Shown: piece by piece, positions 8,881 through 17,153 of the stretch
Layout of the letters: the number at the start of each line of letters is the position of its first letter
Numbering within the stretch: the stretch's first letter is position 1
Assembly (NCBI GenBank): GCA_029863305.1
Contig: JAOTVR010000010.1
Coordinates: forward strand, 1 to 63,458
Reading direction: 5' to 3'
DNA length: 63,458 nt
Source of the DNA: Gammaproteobacteria bacterium
GTDB taxonomy: Bacteria; Pseudomonadota; Gammaproteobacteria; Steroidobacterales; Woeseiaceae
Made by a program: the position numbers and the translations under genes
Notes under the pieces: model-generated
The model's input: the letters and a program-made list of their open reading frames with translations, nothing else
Databases searched by the model: none
Told to the model about the DNA's origin: nothing

Positions 8881-9102
8881 GGCCGCGTCCTTTGTTCTTT
8901 GATTGTTCTCAGTCTAGACACTGGTGCGAGGCATACCATAGCGAAAAACACCTATTTCGCGGCCGGCCGTGACGCGCGACGCTATGCCAACGGGGTGCAC
9001 GAAGCGCCCGGCCAGAGCCGTTCCCTGCTCCGATCGGTCATGGCGGCGATTCGACGCCTGTGAAATACTGAGAATCCTGCGTCTATTCCGGTCCAACACG
9101 CC

Positions 9103-9855
9103 ATGATCAGTCGTTACCTCACTGTTGTCACTGCATTGCTGCTCGCAGTGGCCGCAGATGCAGACGAATTCAACGCGACCGGCATTGTCAGGGACGCCGT
9201 AAATCACTGGCGTGGGCTCGCATCCGACAGTGTCATCACGATGGTCATTCACCGGCCCGACTGGGAGCGCACAATGACGATTCGCGCCTGGACCAAAGGC
9301 GACGATCGCTCGCTGGTACGCGTGCTCGAGCCGAGGAAGGACCGTGGGAATAGCACGCTGACTGACGACAACAGCATGTGGTCGTTTTCACCCAAGGTAA
9401 ATCGCGTCATCAAGATCCCGTCATCGATGATGGGCCAGAGCTGGATGGGCTCGGATTTCTCGAACAAGGACGTTGCGCGTGCCGACGACATCGTTGATCA
9501 GTACGATCACTCCATCCTTGGCGTCGAAGAGGTCGATGGCATTACGGTCTATGAGATCGAGTCCGTACCGCACGAAGAAGCCGCAGTTGTGTGGGGCAGG
9601 GAAGTGCTGCGCATCCGCGAAGATCATGTTGTATTGACGCACCGTTTTTTTGATCAGGATGGCGAACTCGTCAAGACATTGACCTCGCTCGAAATCGGCG
9701 AAATGGGCGGTCGCGTCATTGCGCAACAGCAACGCATGAGCAAGACCGAGTCTCCCGATGAATGGACCGAGATTCAGGTCGTTTCAGTTAATTACGACGT
9801 GGACCTGAAAGACAGCCTGTTCACGCTGTCCAATCTGCGCAACCCGAGAGACTAG
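9103..9855 (+). CDS. LolA-like outer-membrane lipoprotein-sorting protein
   Basis: A 250-residue exported protein with a signal peptide (about residues 1-20) and the beta-sandwich of the LolA/LolB-like lipoprotein-sorting family (WTKGDDRSLVRVLEPRKDRGN, MWSFSPKVNRVIKIPSSMMGQSWMGSDFS). It is the first gene of a five-gene unit with two FtsX-type permeases, an ATPase and an outer-membrane protein. It would be the periplasmic carrier receiving a lipid or lipoprotein from the ABC complex. The cargo is not known; this set is separate from canonical LolABCDE. The gap to the next gene is 20 bases and contains a perfect palindrome. Confidence 0.85.
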   Translation: MISRYLTVVTALLLAVAADADEFNATGIVRDAVNHWRGLASDSVITMVIHRPDWERTMTIRAWTKGDDRSLVRVLEPRKDRGNSTLTDDNSMWSFSPKVNRVIKIPSSMMGQSWMGSDFSNKDVARADDIVDQYDHSILGVEEVDGITVYEIESVPHEEAAVVWGREVLRIREDHVVLTHRFFDQDGELVKTLTSLEIGEMGGRVIAQQQRMSKTESPDEWTEIQVVSVNYDVDLKDSLFTLSNLRNPRD

Positions 9856-9870
9856 TACTCCATGGAGTAC
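9855..9870 (+). promoter_or_regulatory. 16-bp perfect palindrome over the permease Shine-Dalgarno
   Basis: GTACTCCA pairs exactly with TGGAGTAC. The palindrome begins on the last base of the upstream stop codon and includes the GGAG (9864-9867) that serves the GTG at 9876. On mRNA the arms could sequester the ribosome binding site until a translating ribosome melts the hairpin. On DNA it could be a protein site. Neither role is demonstrated. Confidence 0.45.
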
Positions 9871-9875
9871 CCGCT

Positions 9876-11105
9876 GTGAATCTTGTTTTTCGCCTGGCCT
9901 GGCGCAATCTGTGGCGGCAGCCGCGTCGCACGTGGCTGACGACCGGCGCGATGATGTTCTCGAACATGCTGCTCGTATTCATGATCTCTCTGCAGTTCGG
10001 CATGTACAGCCTGATGATCGACAATACCTTGCAGGCATTTACCGGGCATTTGCAGATTCAGGCACCGGGCTACATTGACGACAAGAAGATGCGCCAGACT
10101 GTGGCCGACATAGTGCCGCTCGCCGAGTCTCTGCGTGCTGAACTTACTGCGCAACATGTCGCGGCGCGCGCGACCGGTTTTGCGCTGGTATCGAGCGAAG
10201 AGCGCAGTTACGGCATCGCCGTATTTGGCGTGGAGCCGGAGTTTGAAGACGATGTTTCGACACTGCCCGGGCTGATAGCGGAAGGACGATTCCTGCGTGA
10301 CAATGAGGCCGCCGAAATTGTCATTGGTGCGGCGCTTGCGCGTAATCTTCGCGTCGCACTCGGCGACGAGCTGGTGCTGCTGGGCAGTGGTCGCGATGGC
10401 TCGTTTGCCGCCGGTGTGGTCAAACTCGTCGGTATATTCGACAGTGGCATTGCCGATTTTGACCGCAGCGTTACCGAGATACCGCTCGGGTTCTTTCAGG
10501 ATATGTTTTACATGAACGGCAGCGGGCATCACGTCGTGATCAACGCAGGTGGTATCGACGGCGTGGCGGCGCTGCAAAGCCGGGTCGGCTCACTGTTGCC
10601 TGCCGGGCAGGAACTGGCGGTGCACGACTGGGATGCGCTGCAACCGGGGCTCCAGCAGGCCATCAAGGCGGACATGAGCAGCGCATTTTTCATGTACGGC
10701 ATTCTCGTGATCCTGGTTGCGTTCAGCGTACTCAACACGCAGCTGATGTCAGTGCTGGAACGCACACACGAGTTCGGCATCGTCTTGTCGCTCGGTCTGA
10801 CGCCGGGACGACTCGGCCGCCTGGTCCTGCTGGAAACGGCGATAATGGGCATGCTGGGGCTGCTGCTCGGCGCCCTGCTCGGCGGTCTGCTCACCTACTG
10901 GTTCAGCATCAACGGCTTTGCCTATCCGGGTATGGAGGAACTGGCTGCCAAATTCAATCTGCCCGCGCGATTCTTCCCGCAAGTGTCACCGCTTACGTTG
11001 CTGATCGGCCCGGGAGTTGTATTCATCTTCACGATTCTGGCGGCGCTCTATCCGGCGCTCAGGCTGCAGCGGCTGCAACCCGTTGAAGCGATGAGGGCTG
11101 TCTGA
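9876..11105 (+). CDS. ABC transporter permease, FtsX/LolE type (first of two)
   Basis: A 409-residue permease of the MacB/LolC/LolE type: one N-terminal helix (about residues 22-45), a long periplasmic domain (about 45-270), then three C-terminal helices of the FtsX domain, with LERTHEFGIVLSLGLTPGRLGRLVLLE forming the cytoplasmic coupling helix. The start is GTG with GGAG eight bases upstream. It overlaps the next permease by one base (TGATG), so translation is coupled. Together with the partner it would form a heterodimeric mechanotransmitter complex moving lipid or lipoprotein to the LolA-like carrier. Confidence 0.9.
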   Translation: MNLVFRLAWRNLWRQPRRTWLTTGAMMFSNMLLVFMISLQFGMYSLMIDNTLQAFTGHLQIQAPGYIDDKKMRQTVADIVPLAESLRAELTAQHVAARATGFALVSSEERSYGIAVFGVEPEFEDDVSTLPGLIAEGRFLRDNEAAEIVIGAALARNLRVALGDELVLLGSGRDGSFAAGVVKLVGIFDSGIADFDRSVTEIPLGFFQDMFYMNGSGHHVVINAGGIDGVAALQSRVGSLLPAGQELAVHDWDALQPGLQQAIKADMSSAFFMYGILVILVAFSVLNTQLMSVLERTHEFGIVLSLGLTPGRLGRLVLLETAIMGMLGLLLGALLGGLLTYWFSINGFAYPGMEELAAKFNLPARFFPQVSPLTLLIGPGVVFIFTILAALYPALRLQRLQPVEAMRAV

Positions 11106-12334
11106 TGCACATGATCGCGATTCTGATGCGCCTGGCCTGGCGTAATCTGTGGCGCAACCATCGGCGTACTCTGATCATGCTCATGGCGATCACGCTCGGC
11201 GCCTGGGCGATGATCTTCATGACGGCGCTGATGCGTGGCATGGTCGCGGAAATGGTCAGGGGCGGTATCAGCGCTTTGCCGGGCCACGTGCAGGTGCACC
11301 ACCCTGATTACCGTGATGATCCCAGTATTGCGAACCTGATTCCCATGAGCGACTCGGAACTGTCGGAGCGGTTTGCCGGGGCCGGTTTTGCCGCGTGGGC
11401 ATCACGCGTTCGCGTTCCGGCGGTTATCACCAGCGAATACGATTCACGTGGCGTCACCCTTCTGGGCGTCGATCCAGTGTCAGAGCAGGGTCTGACTTTT
11501 GTCGACGACAACCCGGTGGAGGGCCGGTTTCTCGAGTCTGTCGACGATGCAGGCGTGGTGATTGGCAAAAAGCTCGCAACGACACTCAATACGCAGGTAG
11601 GTAAGCGCGTCGTCCTGATGAGCCAGGATCCGGATAACGAGATTGCCGACCGTGGCTTCCGCGTTGTCGGCCTGTTCGAGGCAGATATCAAAGCGTTCGA
11701 GGAAAACTACGTTTTCGCGGGCAAGGCGACAGCCCAGAAAATGCTGCGAATCACCGATCAGGTTTCCGAACTGTTTGTTCTTGGAAGTGACCATCGCAAT
11801 GTCGATGAGGTGTATGACAAAACAGTGGAACTCATCGGCGACCGTGCAGAAGTCATGCGCTGGTTCGATATCGATACCTACCTCGGATCGATGCTCAAGG
11901 TGATGGATGGATTCGTTTTCGTCTGGATTATCGTGATATTTCTGGCGCTGTCGTTCGGTCTCGTCAACACCCTGGTGATGGCCGTATTCGAGCGTGTGCG
12001 CGAAATCGGATTGATGCTCGCGCTGGGCATGCGGCCGGTCTATATCCTCGGCCAAATTGTCGTCGAGTCGCTGTTGTTGCTTGCCATAGGGTTGGCCATC
12101 GGATCGGCCCTGTCCTGGGCAGCCGTGCAACCCATCAAGGATGGGATCGATGTCTCGATCGTTGGCGACGGCCTGGACATGTGGGGCATGTCGAACATGT
12201 TGTATCCCGAGTTGTTATTGAGCGACGTGATTCTGGCGAACGTCGTTGTTCTTGTACTCGGTTTTCTCGCGAGCCTCTCGCCAGCATGGCGCGCTGCACA
12301 CTATGAACCGATTGAAGCCATCACGAAGGTCTGA
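11105..12334 (+). CDS. ABC transporter permease, FtsX/LolC type (second of two)
   Basis: A 409-residue permease paralogous to its upstream partner (shared opening LAWRNLWRxxRRT and identical length). It has the same layout: N-terminal helix, periplasmic MacB-like core, three C-terminal helices, and a coupling segment FERVREIGLMLALGMRPVYILGQIVVE. Its start overlaps the previous stop, and the ATPase begins two bases after its own stop. Equal lengths and shared ends suggest duplication and divergence into a heterodimer, as in LolC/LolE. Confidence 0.9.
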   Translation: MHMIAILMRLAWRNLWRNHRRTLIMLMAITLGAWAMIFMTALMRGMVAEMVRGGISALPGHVQVHHPDYRDDPSIANLIPMSDSELSERFAGAGFAAWASRVRVPAVITSEYDSRGVTLLGVDPVSEQGLTFVDDNPVEGRFLESVDDAGVVIGKKLATTLNTQVGKRVVLMSQDPDNEIADRGFRVVGLFEADIKAFEENYVFAGKATAQKMLRITDQVSELFVLGSDHRNVDEVYDKTVELIGDRAEVMRWFDIDTYLGSMLKVMDGFVFVWIIVIFLALSFGLVNTLVMAVFERVREIGLMLALGMRPVYILGQIVVESLLLLAIGLAIGSALSWAAVQPIKDGIDVSIVGDGLDMWGMSNMLYPELLLSDVILANVVVLVLGFLASLSPAWRAAHYEPIEAITKV

Positions 12335-12336
12335 CC

Positions 12337-13029
12337 ATGACAGCAGTACGTTGCGTTGATTTGTGCAAAACCTACCGCCAGGGCGAGGAGGACATCAAAG
12401 CCCTCGACCACGTCAGCATCGACATTGACGAAGGCGGTTTCGTCTGTCTGTCGGCACCGTCCGGCGGCGGCAAGACCACCTTGCTCAATGCAATCGGCGG
12501 TCTGGACAAGCCGGACAGTGGTGAGGTCTACATCGCGAGCCGGCGGATCGATAACCTCTCAAAGGGCGAACTCGCGGAACTGCGACTGCGACAGATCGGA
12601 TTCGTCTTCCAGGCCTTTAACCTGATTCCGGTACTGACGGCGCGCGAGAATATCGAATTCGTTATGCAGGTCCAGGGTGTGCCGTCCGGCGAGAGACAGG
12701 CAAAAGCGCTCGAAATACTCGAGGAGGTCGGCCTCGCAGGACTTGAAGATCGGCGCCCGGCGGACATGTCTGGCGGTCAGCAGCAACGTGTGGCGGTTGC
12801 GCGCGCAATCGTGTCGCGCCCGGCGCTGGTCCTGGCTGATGAGCCGACGGCGAATCTCGATTCGAAGACGGCCGATGGCCTGATGGAATTGTTCCGCGAA
12901 CTCAATGACCACCACAACACGACGTTTATCATCGCGACCCACGACAAACGCGTGATGAGCTATGCGAAGCGCCTGGTCAGGATGCTCGATGGGCGTATTG
13001 TCGATGACGTCCTGCAAGATGCGGCCTAG
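12337..13029 (+). CDS. ABC transporter ATP-binding protein, LolD/MacB type
   Basis: A 230-residue ATPase. Walker A is APSGGGKTTLLN (about residues 40-51), the Q-loop lies in GFVFQAFNLIP, the ABC signature is MSGGQQQRVAVARA (about 145-158), Walker B is ALVLADEPTANLDS, and the switch histidine is in IATHDKR. Length and motifs match LolD/MacB-type ATPases that power FtsX-fold permeases. It follows the second permease by two bases and overlaps the outer-membrane protein gene, consistent with one transcript for the whole envelope-trafficking unit. Confidence 0.93.
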   Translation: MTAVRCVDLCKTYRQGEEDIKALDHVSIDIDEGGFVCLSAPSGGGKTTLLNAIGGLDKPDSGEVYIASRRIDNLSKGELAELRLRQIGFVFQAFNLIPVLTARENIEFVMQVQGVPSGERQAKALEILEEVGLAGLEDRRPADMSGGQQQRVAVARAIVSRPALVLADEPTANLDSKTADGLMELFRELNDHHNTTFIIATHDKRVMSYAKRLVRMLDGRIVDDVLQDAA

Positions 13030-14146
13030 CCACACGCTGTTGTCGTTGCTTCTGTGCGCCGTCGCATTGGCTGAAGACACACCCTGCGAATTCGGCGGAC
13101 ACACGAAATTTCGATGGGTCGGGCAGAGTCTTCCCGACGACAGTGTGTTGCGCGATCTCGCAGGTTCAACGTCCGTCGACATGGCCGGTGAACTGCGCCT
13201 GAACGTCTCGGCGAAGCGCGAGAAGTGGGATTTCCATGCCGACTATCAGCTCATAGCTCTGCACAGCGAGTTTCTGCCGGCAGGTATGCCCGATGACGAC
13301 AGCCGATTGTTCGATTTGACGGCGGTACTTGATGATGGCGACGAGCTTGCCGTTTTGCATCGGCTCGACCGATTCTGGGTCGGCCACGCGGGCGATAGAA
13401 CCGTGGTCAGGCTCGGTCGGCAGGCCTTGTCATGGGGCAATGGCCTGTTTTTCGCACCGATGGATCTCGTCAACCCCTTCGATCCAACGACCATTGATAC
13501 CGAGTACAAGACGGGCGATGACATGTTGTACGTGCAATATTTGCGCGACAATGGCGACGATGTGCAAAGTGCGGTCGTTTTTCGTCGCAACGCCTTGAGC
13601 GGCGAAATCGAGGCCGACGAGGCGACGGTCGCACTTAAGTATCATGGCTTTGTCGGTGACGGCGAGTTCGATGTGCTGGTCGCGGAGTCGTACGACGACC
13701 TTGTAGTCGGCGCGGGTGGTACGCGAAGTATCGGCGGTGCCATCTTGCGCGGCGACATTGTCCTGACAGACACAGCGACCGAGACGGTTGTCGAAGTAGT
13801 CACAAATCTGAGCTACTCATGGACCTGGAATGACAGGAACGTGAGCGGCGCGGCCGAATATTACTATGACGGTTCGGATCGCCACTATCTGGCGGCGAGT
13901 CTGATGATTGAAATGTCACCGCTCTGGATGGTCACGCCGACGCTGGTGTCGAATGTTGACGATCCGAGCGCCTTGTTGCAACTCGTCACACAATACAGCC
14001 TGTCGGACAACATGACATTTCTGGGCAGTGTCAATATTCCGTTCGGGGCTAACGGCAGCGAGTTTGGCGGCCCTGATTCCGGAGTGCCGAACAAATACCT
14101 TTCGATCGACGCCGGCGTCTTCGCACAGATCGCGTGGTATTTCTAA
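13019..14146 (+). CDS. Putative outer-membrane beta-barrel protein of the Lol-like operon
   Basis: A protein of about 375 residues with a signal peptide (LLSLLLCAVALAED) and many alternating strands ending in IAWYF, a C-terminal aromatic signature expected by the BAM machinery. The central GRQALSWGNGLFFAPMDLVNPFDP segment resembles DUF1302/porin-like barrels. The ATG at 13019 is chosen; the open frame upstream lies within the ATPase gene, overlapping it by 11 bases. In context it is the outer-membrane end of the LolA-like/FtsX system. Substrate unknown. Confidence 0.75.
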   Translation: MRPSHTLLSLLLCAVALAEDTPCEFGGHTKFRWVGQSLPDDSVLRDLAGSTSVDMAGELRLNVSAKREKWDFHADYQLIALHSEFLPAGMPDDDSRLFDLTAVLDDGDELAVLHRLDRFWVGHAGDRTVVRLGRQALSWGNGLFFAPMDLVNPFDPTTIDTEYKTGDDMLYVQYLRDNGDDVQSAVVFRRNALSGEIEADEATVALKYHGFVGDGEFDVLVAESYDDLVVGAGGTRSIGGAILRGDIVLTDTATETVVEVVTNLSYSWTWNDRNVSGAAEYYYDGSDRHYLAASLMIEMSPLWMVTPTLVSNVDDPSALLQLVTQYSLSDNMTFLGSVNIPFGANGSEFGGPDSGVPNKYLSIDAGVFAQIAWYF

Positions 14147-14211
14147 ACTGTTGAAGGCGCATGTACCCCGGCTCGGGAAATCGAGTGCTTGTCGCGTTGC
14201 GTGCGGCGCGA

Positions 14212-14775
14212 CTAGCCCTGTGACAAATCCTTGATATTTTGCAGCAGGTTGGCAAATGAATGTTCGCGCTCAGGACCAAATACAGGGTCAAGAGTGTCCA
14301 GGTGAGATATATCGACGAACATCGATTTCTCACCATTGACAAGCTCATCTGCCCGCCGGAACAGGTCGTCCTCTTCCCAGGCCATGTGCGTGCGCAGCGT
14401 TTGAACGTATGCGTTCGTATCGGCGAGAATTCGCTCACGCGTCACGGCCGCACCCGAAGCGACCGCCTCGATGTCATTGCGAAGCCTTTCGCCAAGCTCC
14501 GCAATCTCGCGGTGCTCAGGTCCGACACGTTCAAGCCCCTGGGCAAGTTTCGGCTGTTCGGCCTGCATACCCGCATACAGCAGATCTTCTTTCGGGTGGT
14601 GAACAGCGTCCGAATAGACAGTCATGTAACGCATGATGTCGTGGATCAGTTCGTAATCGGGCTTCTCGCCATCACGAATATGCCCGACCTGCCGCGACAG
14701 AAGGTCCAGCATGATGGCCATGTTGCGGTGGTCTTCACGCAGGTCGTCGAGAAGGTCTGCCAGCAAGATTGTCAT
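14212..14775 (-). CDS. Hemerythrin-like (HHE) cation-binding protein
   Basis: A 187-residue four-helix-bundle protein. Probable iron ligands are visible as LREDHRNM (near residue 16), AVHHPKEDLLY (near residue 59), GPEHREIAELG (near 84) and THMAWEEDDLF (near 132), the spacing of HHE domains. Such proteins bind a diiron centre and are linked to oxygen or nitric oxide sensing, iron-sulfur repair or redox protection. It is upstream of no obvious partner; the Na/Pi cotransporter gene on the same strand lies 71 bases further upstream. Confidence 0.85.
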   Translation of the reverse strand: MTILLADLLDDLREDHRNMAIMLDLLSRQVGHIRDGEKPDYELIHDIMRYMTVYSDAVHHPKEDLLYAGMQAEQPKLAQGLERVGPEHREIAELGERLRNDIEAVASGAAVTRERILADTNAYVQTLRTHMAWEEDDLFRRADELVNGEKSMFVDISHLDTLDPVFGPEREHSFANLLQNIKDLSQG

Positions 14776-14846
14776 ATTAGAGCCCTATTTGCAGATACCC
14801 TTTAATCCTGCGCGCAGCTTAGCATGGCGAAAATCCGGGATTTCAC

Positions 14847-16532
14847 CTACCTCATCGCCGGAATACTTTCGAAATCGCTGGCCGCTTCCATGTCCAGCAA
14901 GGCATCCGCGAGTGCAGAAAGCAAGCTGTGATTGGACACGTACAATTCTCTGTTCACATTCAGCAGCGTGGAAATCTCGACTTCGCCTAATTCGCCGCGC
15001 GACACCTCACCGTAGATGCGTTTGTGCATGCGCGCGTACAACATCTCGCTCTTGTTCTTGATGTCGACAAGTGTTTCGAAACGCACATTCGGCACATCCA
15101 GCTTTCGCAAGGATTCGAAAGATTCATAGAATTCGCGCGCGACCTCCCGGAACTGGTCGAAATAGGCGTTGAACCTGTCGCTGACTGAATTGCGAAACAG
15201 GCGCAGGTCCTCGTACGTGTCTTTGATGCTCTTTGCGGAATGGACTCCATTTCGAATCGACGGAATGATCTGACTGAGTCTCTGGGATTCCGCGGGCTCA
15301 AGCGGCACACTTTGAAGCGCCAGCGCCTGCTTGAGAATTTCACCCTCGAGTTGTTTGAGTTCGGCATAGCAGCGTTCGTAATCGGGATCACGCTGAAAGA
15401 CGCTCACTCCGGTTCGATCATCACCGCTGTCATAGAAAGTGTAATCCGGCGGCAGCCCGAAGCTGATTTGATTCAAAGCTGCCGCCTGATCGATCAGGCG
15501 ATACGTTTCCCGCGTAACGCTTTCGATCGCGGCCTCCGGTACTGACGCATCGCTCGCTTTAATATGCCGTAGCAGCGGCGTTTCATCGTCAGTGAACATG
15601 CGGTCAAGCCGCTTGCTCAACACTCCGACGAATGGCAGGAACAGCAGTATGCCGAACAGATTGAACGAACTGTGAAAAGCGACCAGAGCGAATAATGGAT
15701 CGGAGATTCCGAAGACGTTCGTAATGAGAGCCAGCAGCTGTTTGAGAAAGATAAACGCGATCGCGTCGACAACGACGTTAAACAGGATCAACGCAGCCGC
15801 AACGCGCTTCTTGGCCACGGAACCCGCGAGTGCGCCGAGCAACGCCGTGATGGTCGTGCCGAGATCGGCACCAATGGCAATCGCTGCCGCTGACGTCAAG
15901 GAAATTGCTCCGGCAAACAGCGCGCTCAGGGTGATCATAATCGTTGCCGAACTCGACTGAATCATCGAAGTCAGCAGCAAGCCCGCAGTGAGAAAAACAA
16001 TCAGCGGATAACCGCTCAGCGCCGCCGGATCGAACAGCTCGGTAGCGACCAGCGCTCCCGATTTCATGAATTCGAGACCCATGAGCATCAGGCCGAAACC
16101 GATGACGAAATGACTGATGCCTGCGCGCCGCGTTCCCTGGGCGGACCAGACAACACCAAAGCCGCCGAGTGTTATCAGCGGCAGGGCCAATGCCTCGATA
16201 TCCAGCTTGAATCCGATCGTGGCAACGATCCAGCCGGTCACCGTCGTACCGAGATTCGAGCCGAACACGATGCTGATCGCGCTTGACAGCGAAATGATGC
16301 CGGTACCGACAAACGCGAGCACGATAAGACTGACGACCGAGCTGCTCTGCAGCGCGGCTGTGGAAGTGGCGCCGGCGATGACGCCGGCGACCGGCCTGGC
16401 GGTGTACTGGCGGAGAAATTTCTTGAATGACCGACCGGCCAGCTGTGTCAGCGCCCTTTCCAGCTGGTGCATGCCGAAGAGAAACAGGCCAAGGCCGGCG
16501 GCAAGGCGCCACAGGTCGAGCTCGCCATTCAT
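14847..16532 (-). CDS. Na+/phosphate cotransporter with PhoU-like C-terminus
   Basis: A 561-residue inner-membrane protein of the NptA/YjbB family. Two inverted repeats each contain the signature QSSS (ALQSSSVVSLIVLAF near residue 60 and MIQSSSATIMITLSA near residue 190), which forms the sodium/phosphate site. The last about 200 residues are charged and helical, as in PhoU-like domains that tune phosphate flux. It lies six bases downstream of the DUF937 gene on the same strand. Phosphate released by the nucleotidases elsewhere in this window would be a suitable substrate, but the link is only inferential. Confidence 0.88.
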   Translation of the reverse strand: MNGELDLWRLAAGLGLFLFGMHQLERALTQLAGRSFKKFLRQYTARPVAGVIAGATSTAALQSSSVVSLIVLAFVGTGIISLSSAISIVFGSNLGTTVTGWIVATIGFKLDIEALALPLITLGGFGVVWSAQGTRRAGISHFVIGFGLMLMGLEFMKSGALVATELFDPAALSGYPLIVFLTAGLLLTSMIQSSSATIMITLSALFAGAISLTSAAAIAIGADLGTTITALLGALAGSVAKKRVAAALILFNVVVDAIAFIFLKQLLALITNVFGISDPLFALVAFHSSFNLFGILLFLPFVGVLSKRLDRMFTDDETPLLRHIKASDASVPEAAIESVTRETYRLIDQAAALNQISFGLPPDYTFYDSGDDRTGVSVFQRDPDYERCYAELKQLEGEILKQALALQSVPLEPAESQRLSQIIPSIRNGVHSAKSIKDTYEDLRLFRNSVSDRFNAYFDQFREVAREFYESFESLRKLDVPNVRFETLVDIKNKSEMLYARMHKRIYGEVSRGELGEVEISTLLNVNRELYVSNHSLLSALADALLDMEAASDFESIPAMR

Positions 16533-16538
16533 GCGTTG

Positions 16539-17075
16539 CTAGAAGAACTTCTTTGCCAGCCCCAGGACGTCGTCGAGACCAAATCCGTCCCCGCCCCCCA
16601 GAATATCGCCCAGAGGCCCAAGGCCACCCTTGCTGACGGACGAACCAAGATCCCGGCCGGCAGAAGTTTTCTTGCTCATCGCGCCCATCGCAAGACTCGC
16701 CAGCAATGGCAATGCCTTCTTGATGACGCCGGAGTCGATGCCGGTTTCCCTGGACGCGTGAGCCGCGACGTTGCGACTGACGTCCTTGCTGCCGAACAGA
16801 TGCCCGAGAATCTTGTTACCGTCGGTGCGTGTCGCGTCATCGCGCAGTAACCCGGGATTGTCCAGGTAACGATCGTGGCCGCCAGACTCGAGCGCCCTTC
16901 GCAAACCAGCCAGTCCGGAGTCATCTGCCGTGTTTTTCTGCAGGCCGCTGAGCAAGGCAGGTCCAAGTGCGCCGATCAGATTTTTGGTATCGGAAGAGCC
17001 CAGACCGATTGCTCCGGCTAGCTCACCGATGCCGTCATTACCGCCGGCACTCTTGAGTAAGTCAAGAAAGTCCAT
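16539..17075 (-). CDS. DUF937 domain protein
   Basis: A 178-residue cytoplasmic protein of the DUF937 (YidB-like) group: helices around ALGPALLSGLQKN, then LGHLFGSKDVSRNVAAHASRETG and a conserved KKALPLLASLAMGAM, with a Gly-rich C-terminus (GGLGPLGDILGGGDGFG). The family is widespread and without a proven role. It sits directly upstream of the Na/Pi cotransporter with a six-base gap, so the two probably share a transcript. Confidence 0.82.
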   Translation of the reverse strand: MDFLDLLKSAGGNDGIGELAGAIGLGSSDTKNLIGALGPALLSGLQKNTADDSGLAGLRRALESGGHDRYLDNPGLLRDDATRTDGNKILGHLFGSKDVSRNVAAHASRETGIDSGVIKKALPLLASLAMGAMSKKTSAGRDLGSSVSKGGLGPLGDILGGGDGFGLDDVLGLAKKFF

Positions 17076-17153
17076 AGTATTCCTCTGTTGGTGTTATCTG
17101 CGGATATACTGTCATAGCTGCAGTGCAGCGCCATGACAACACAGGCCCTGAAT

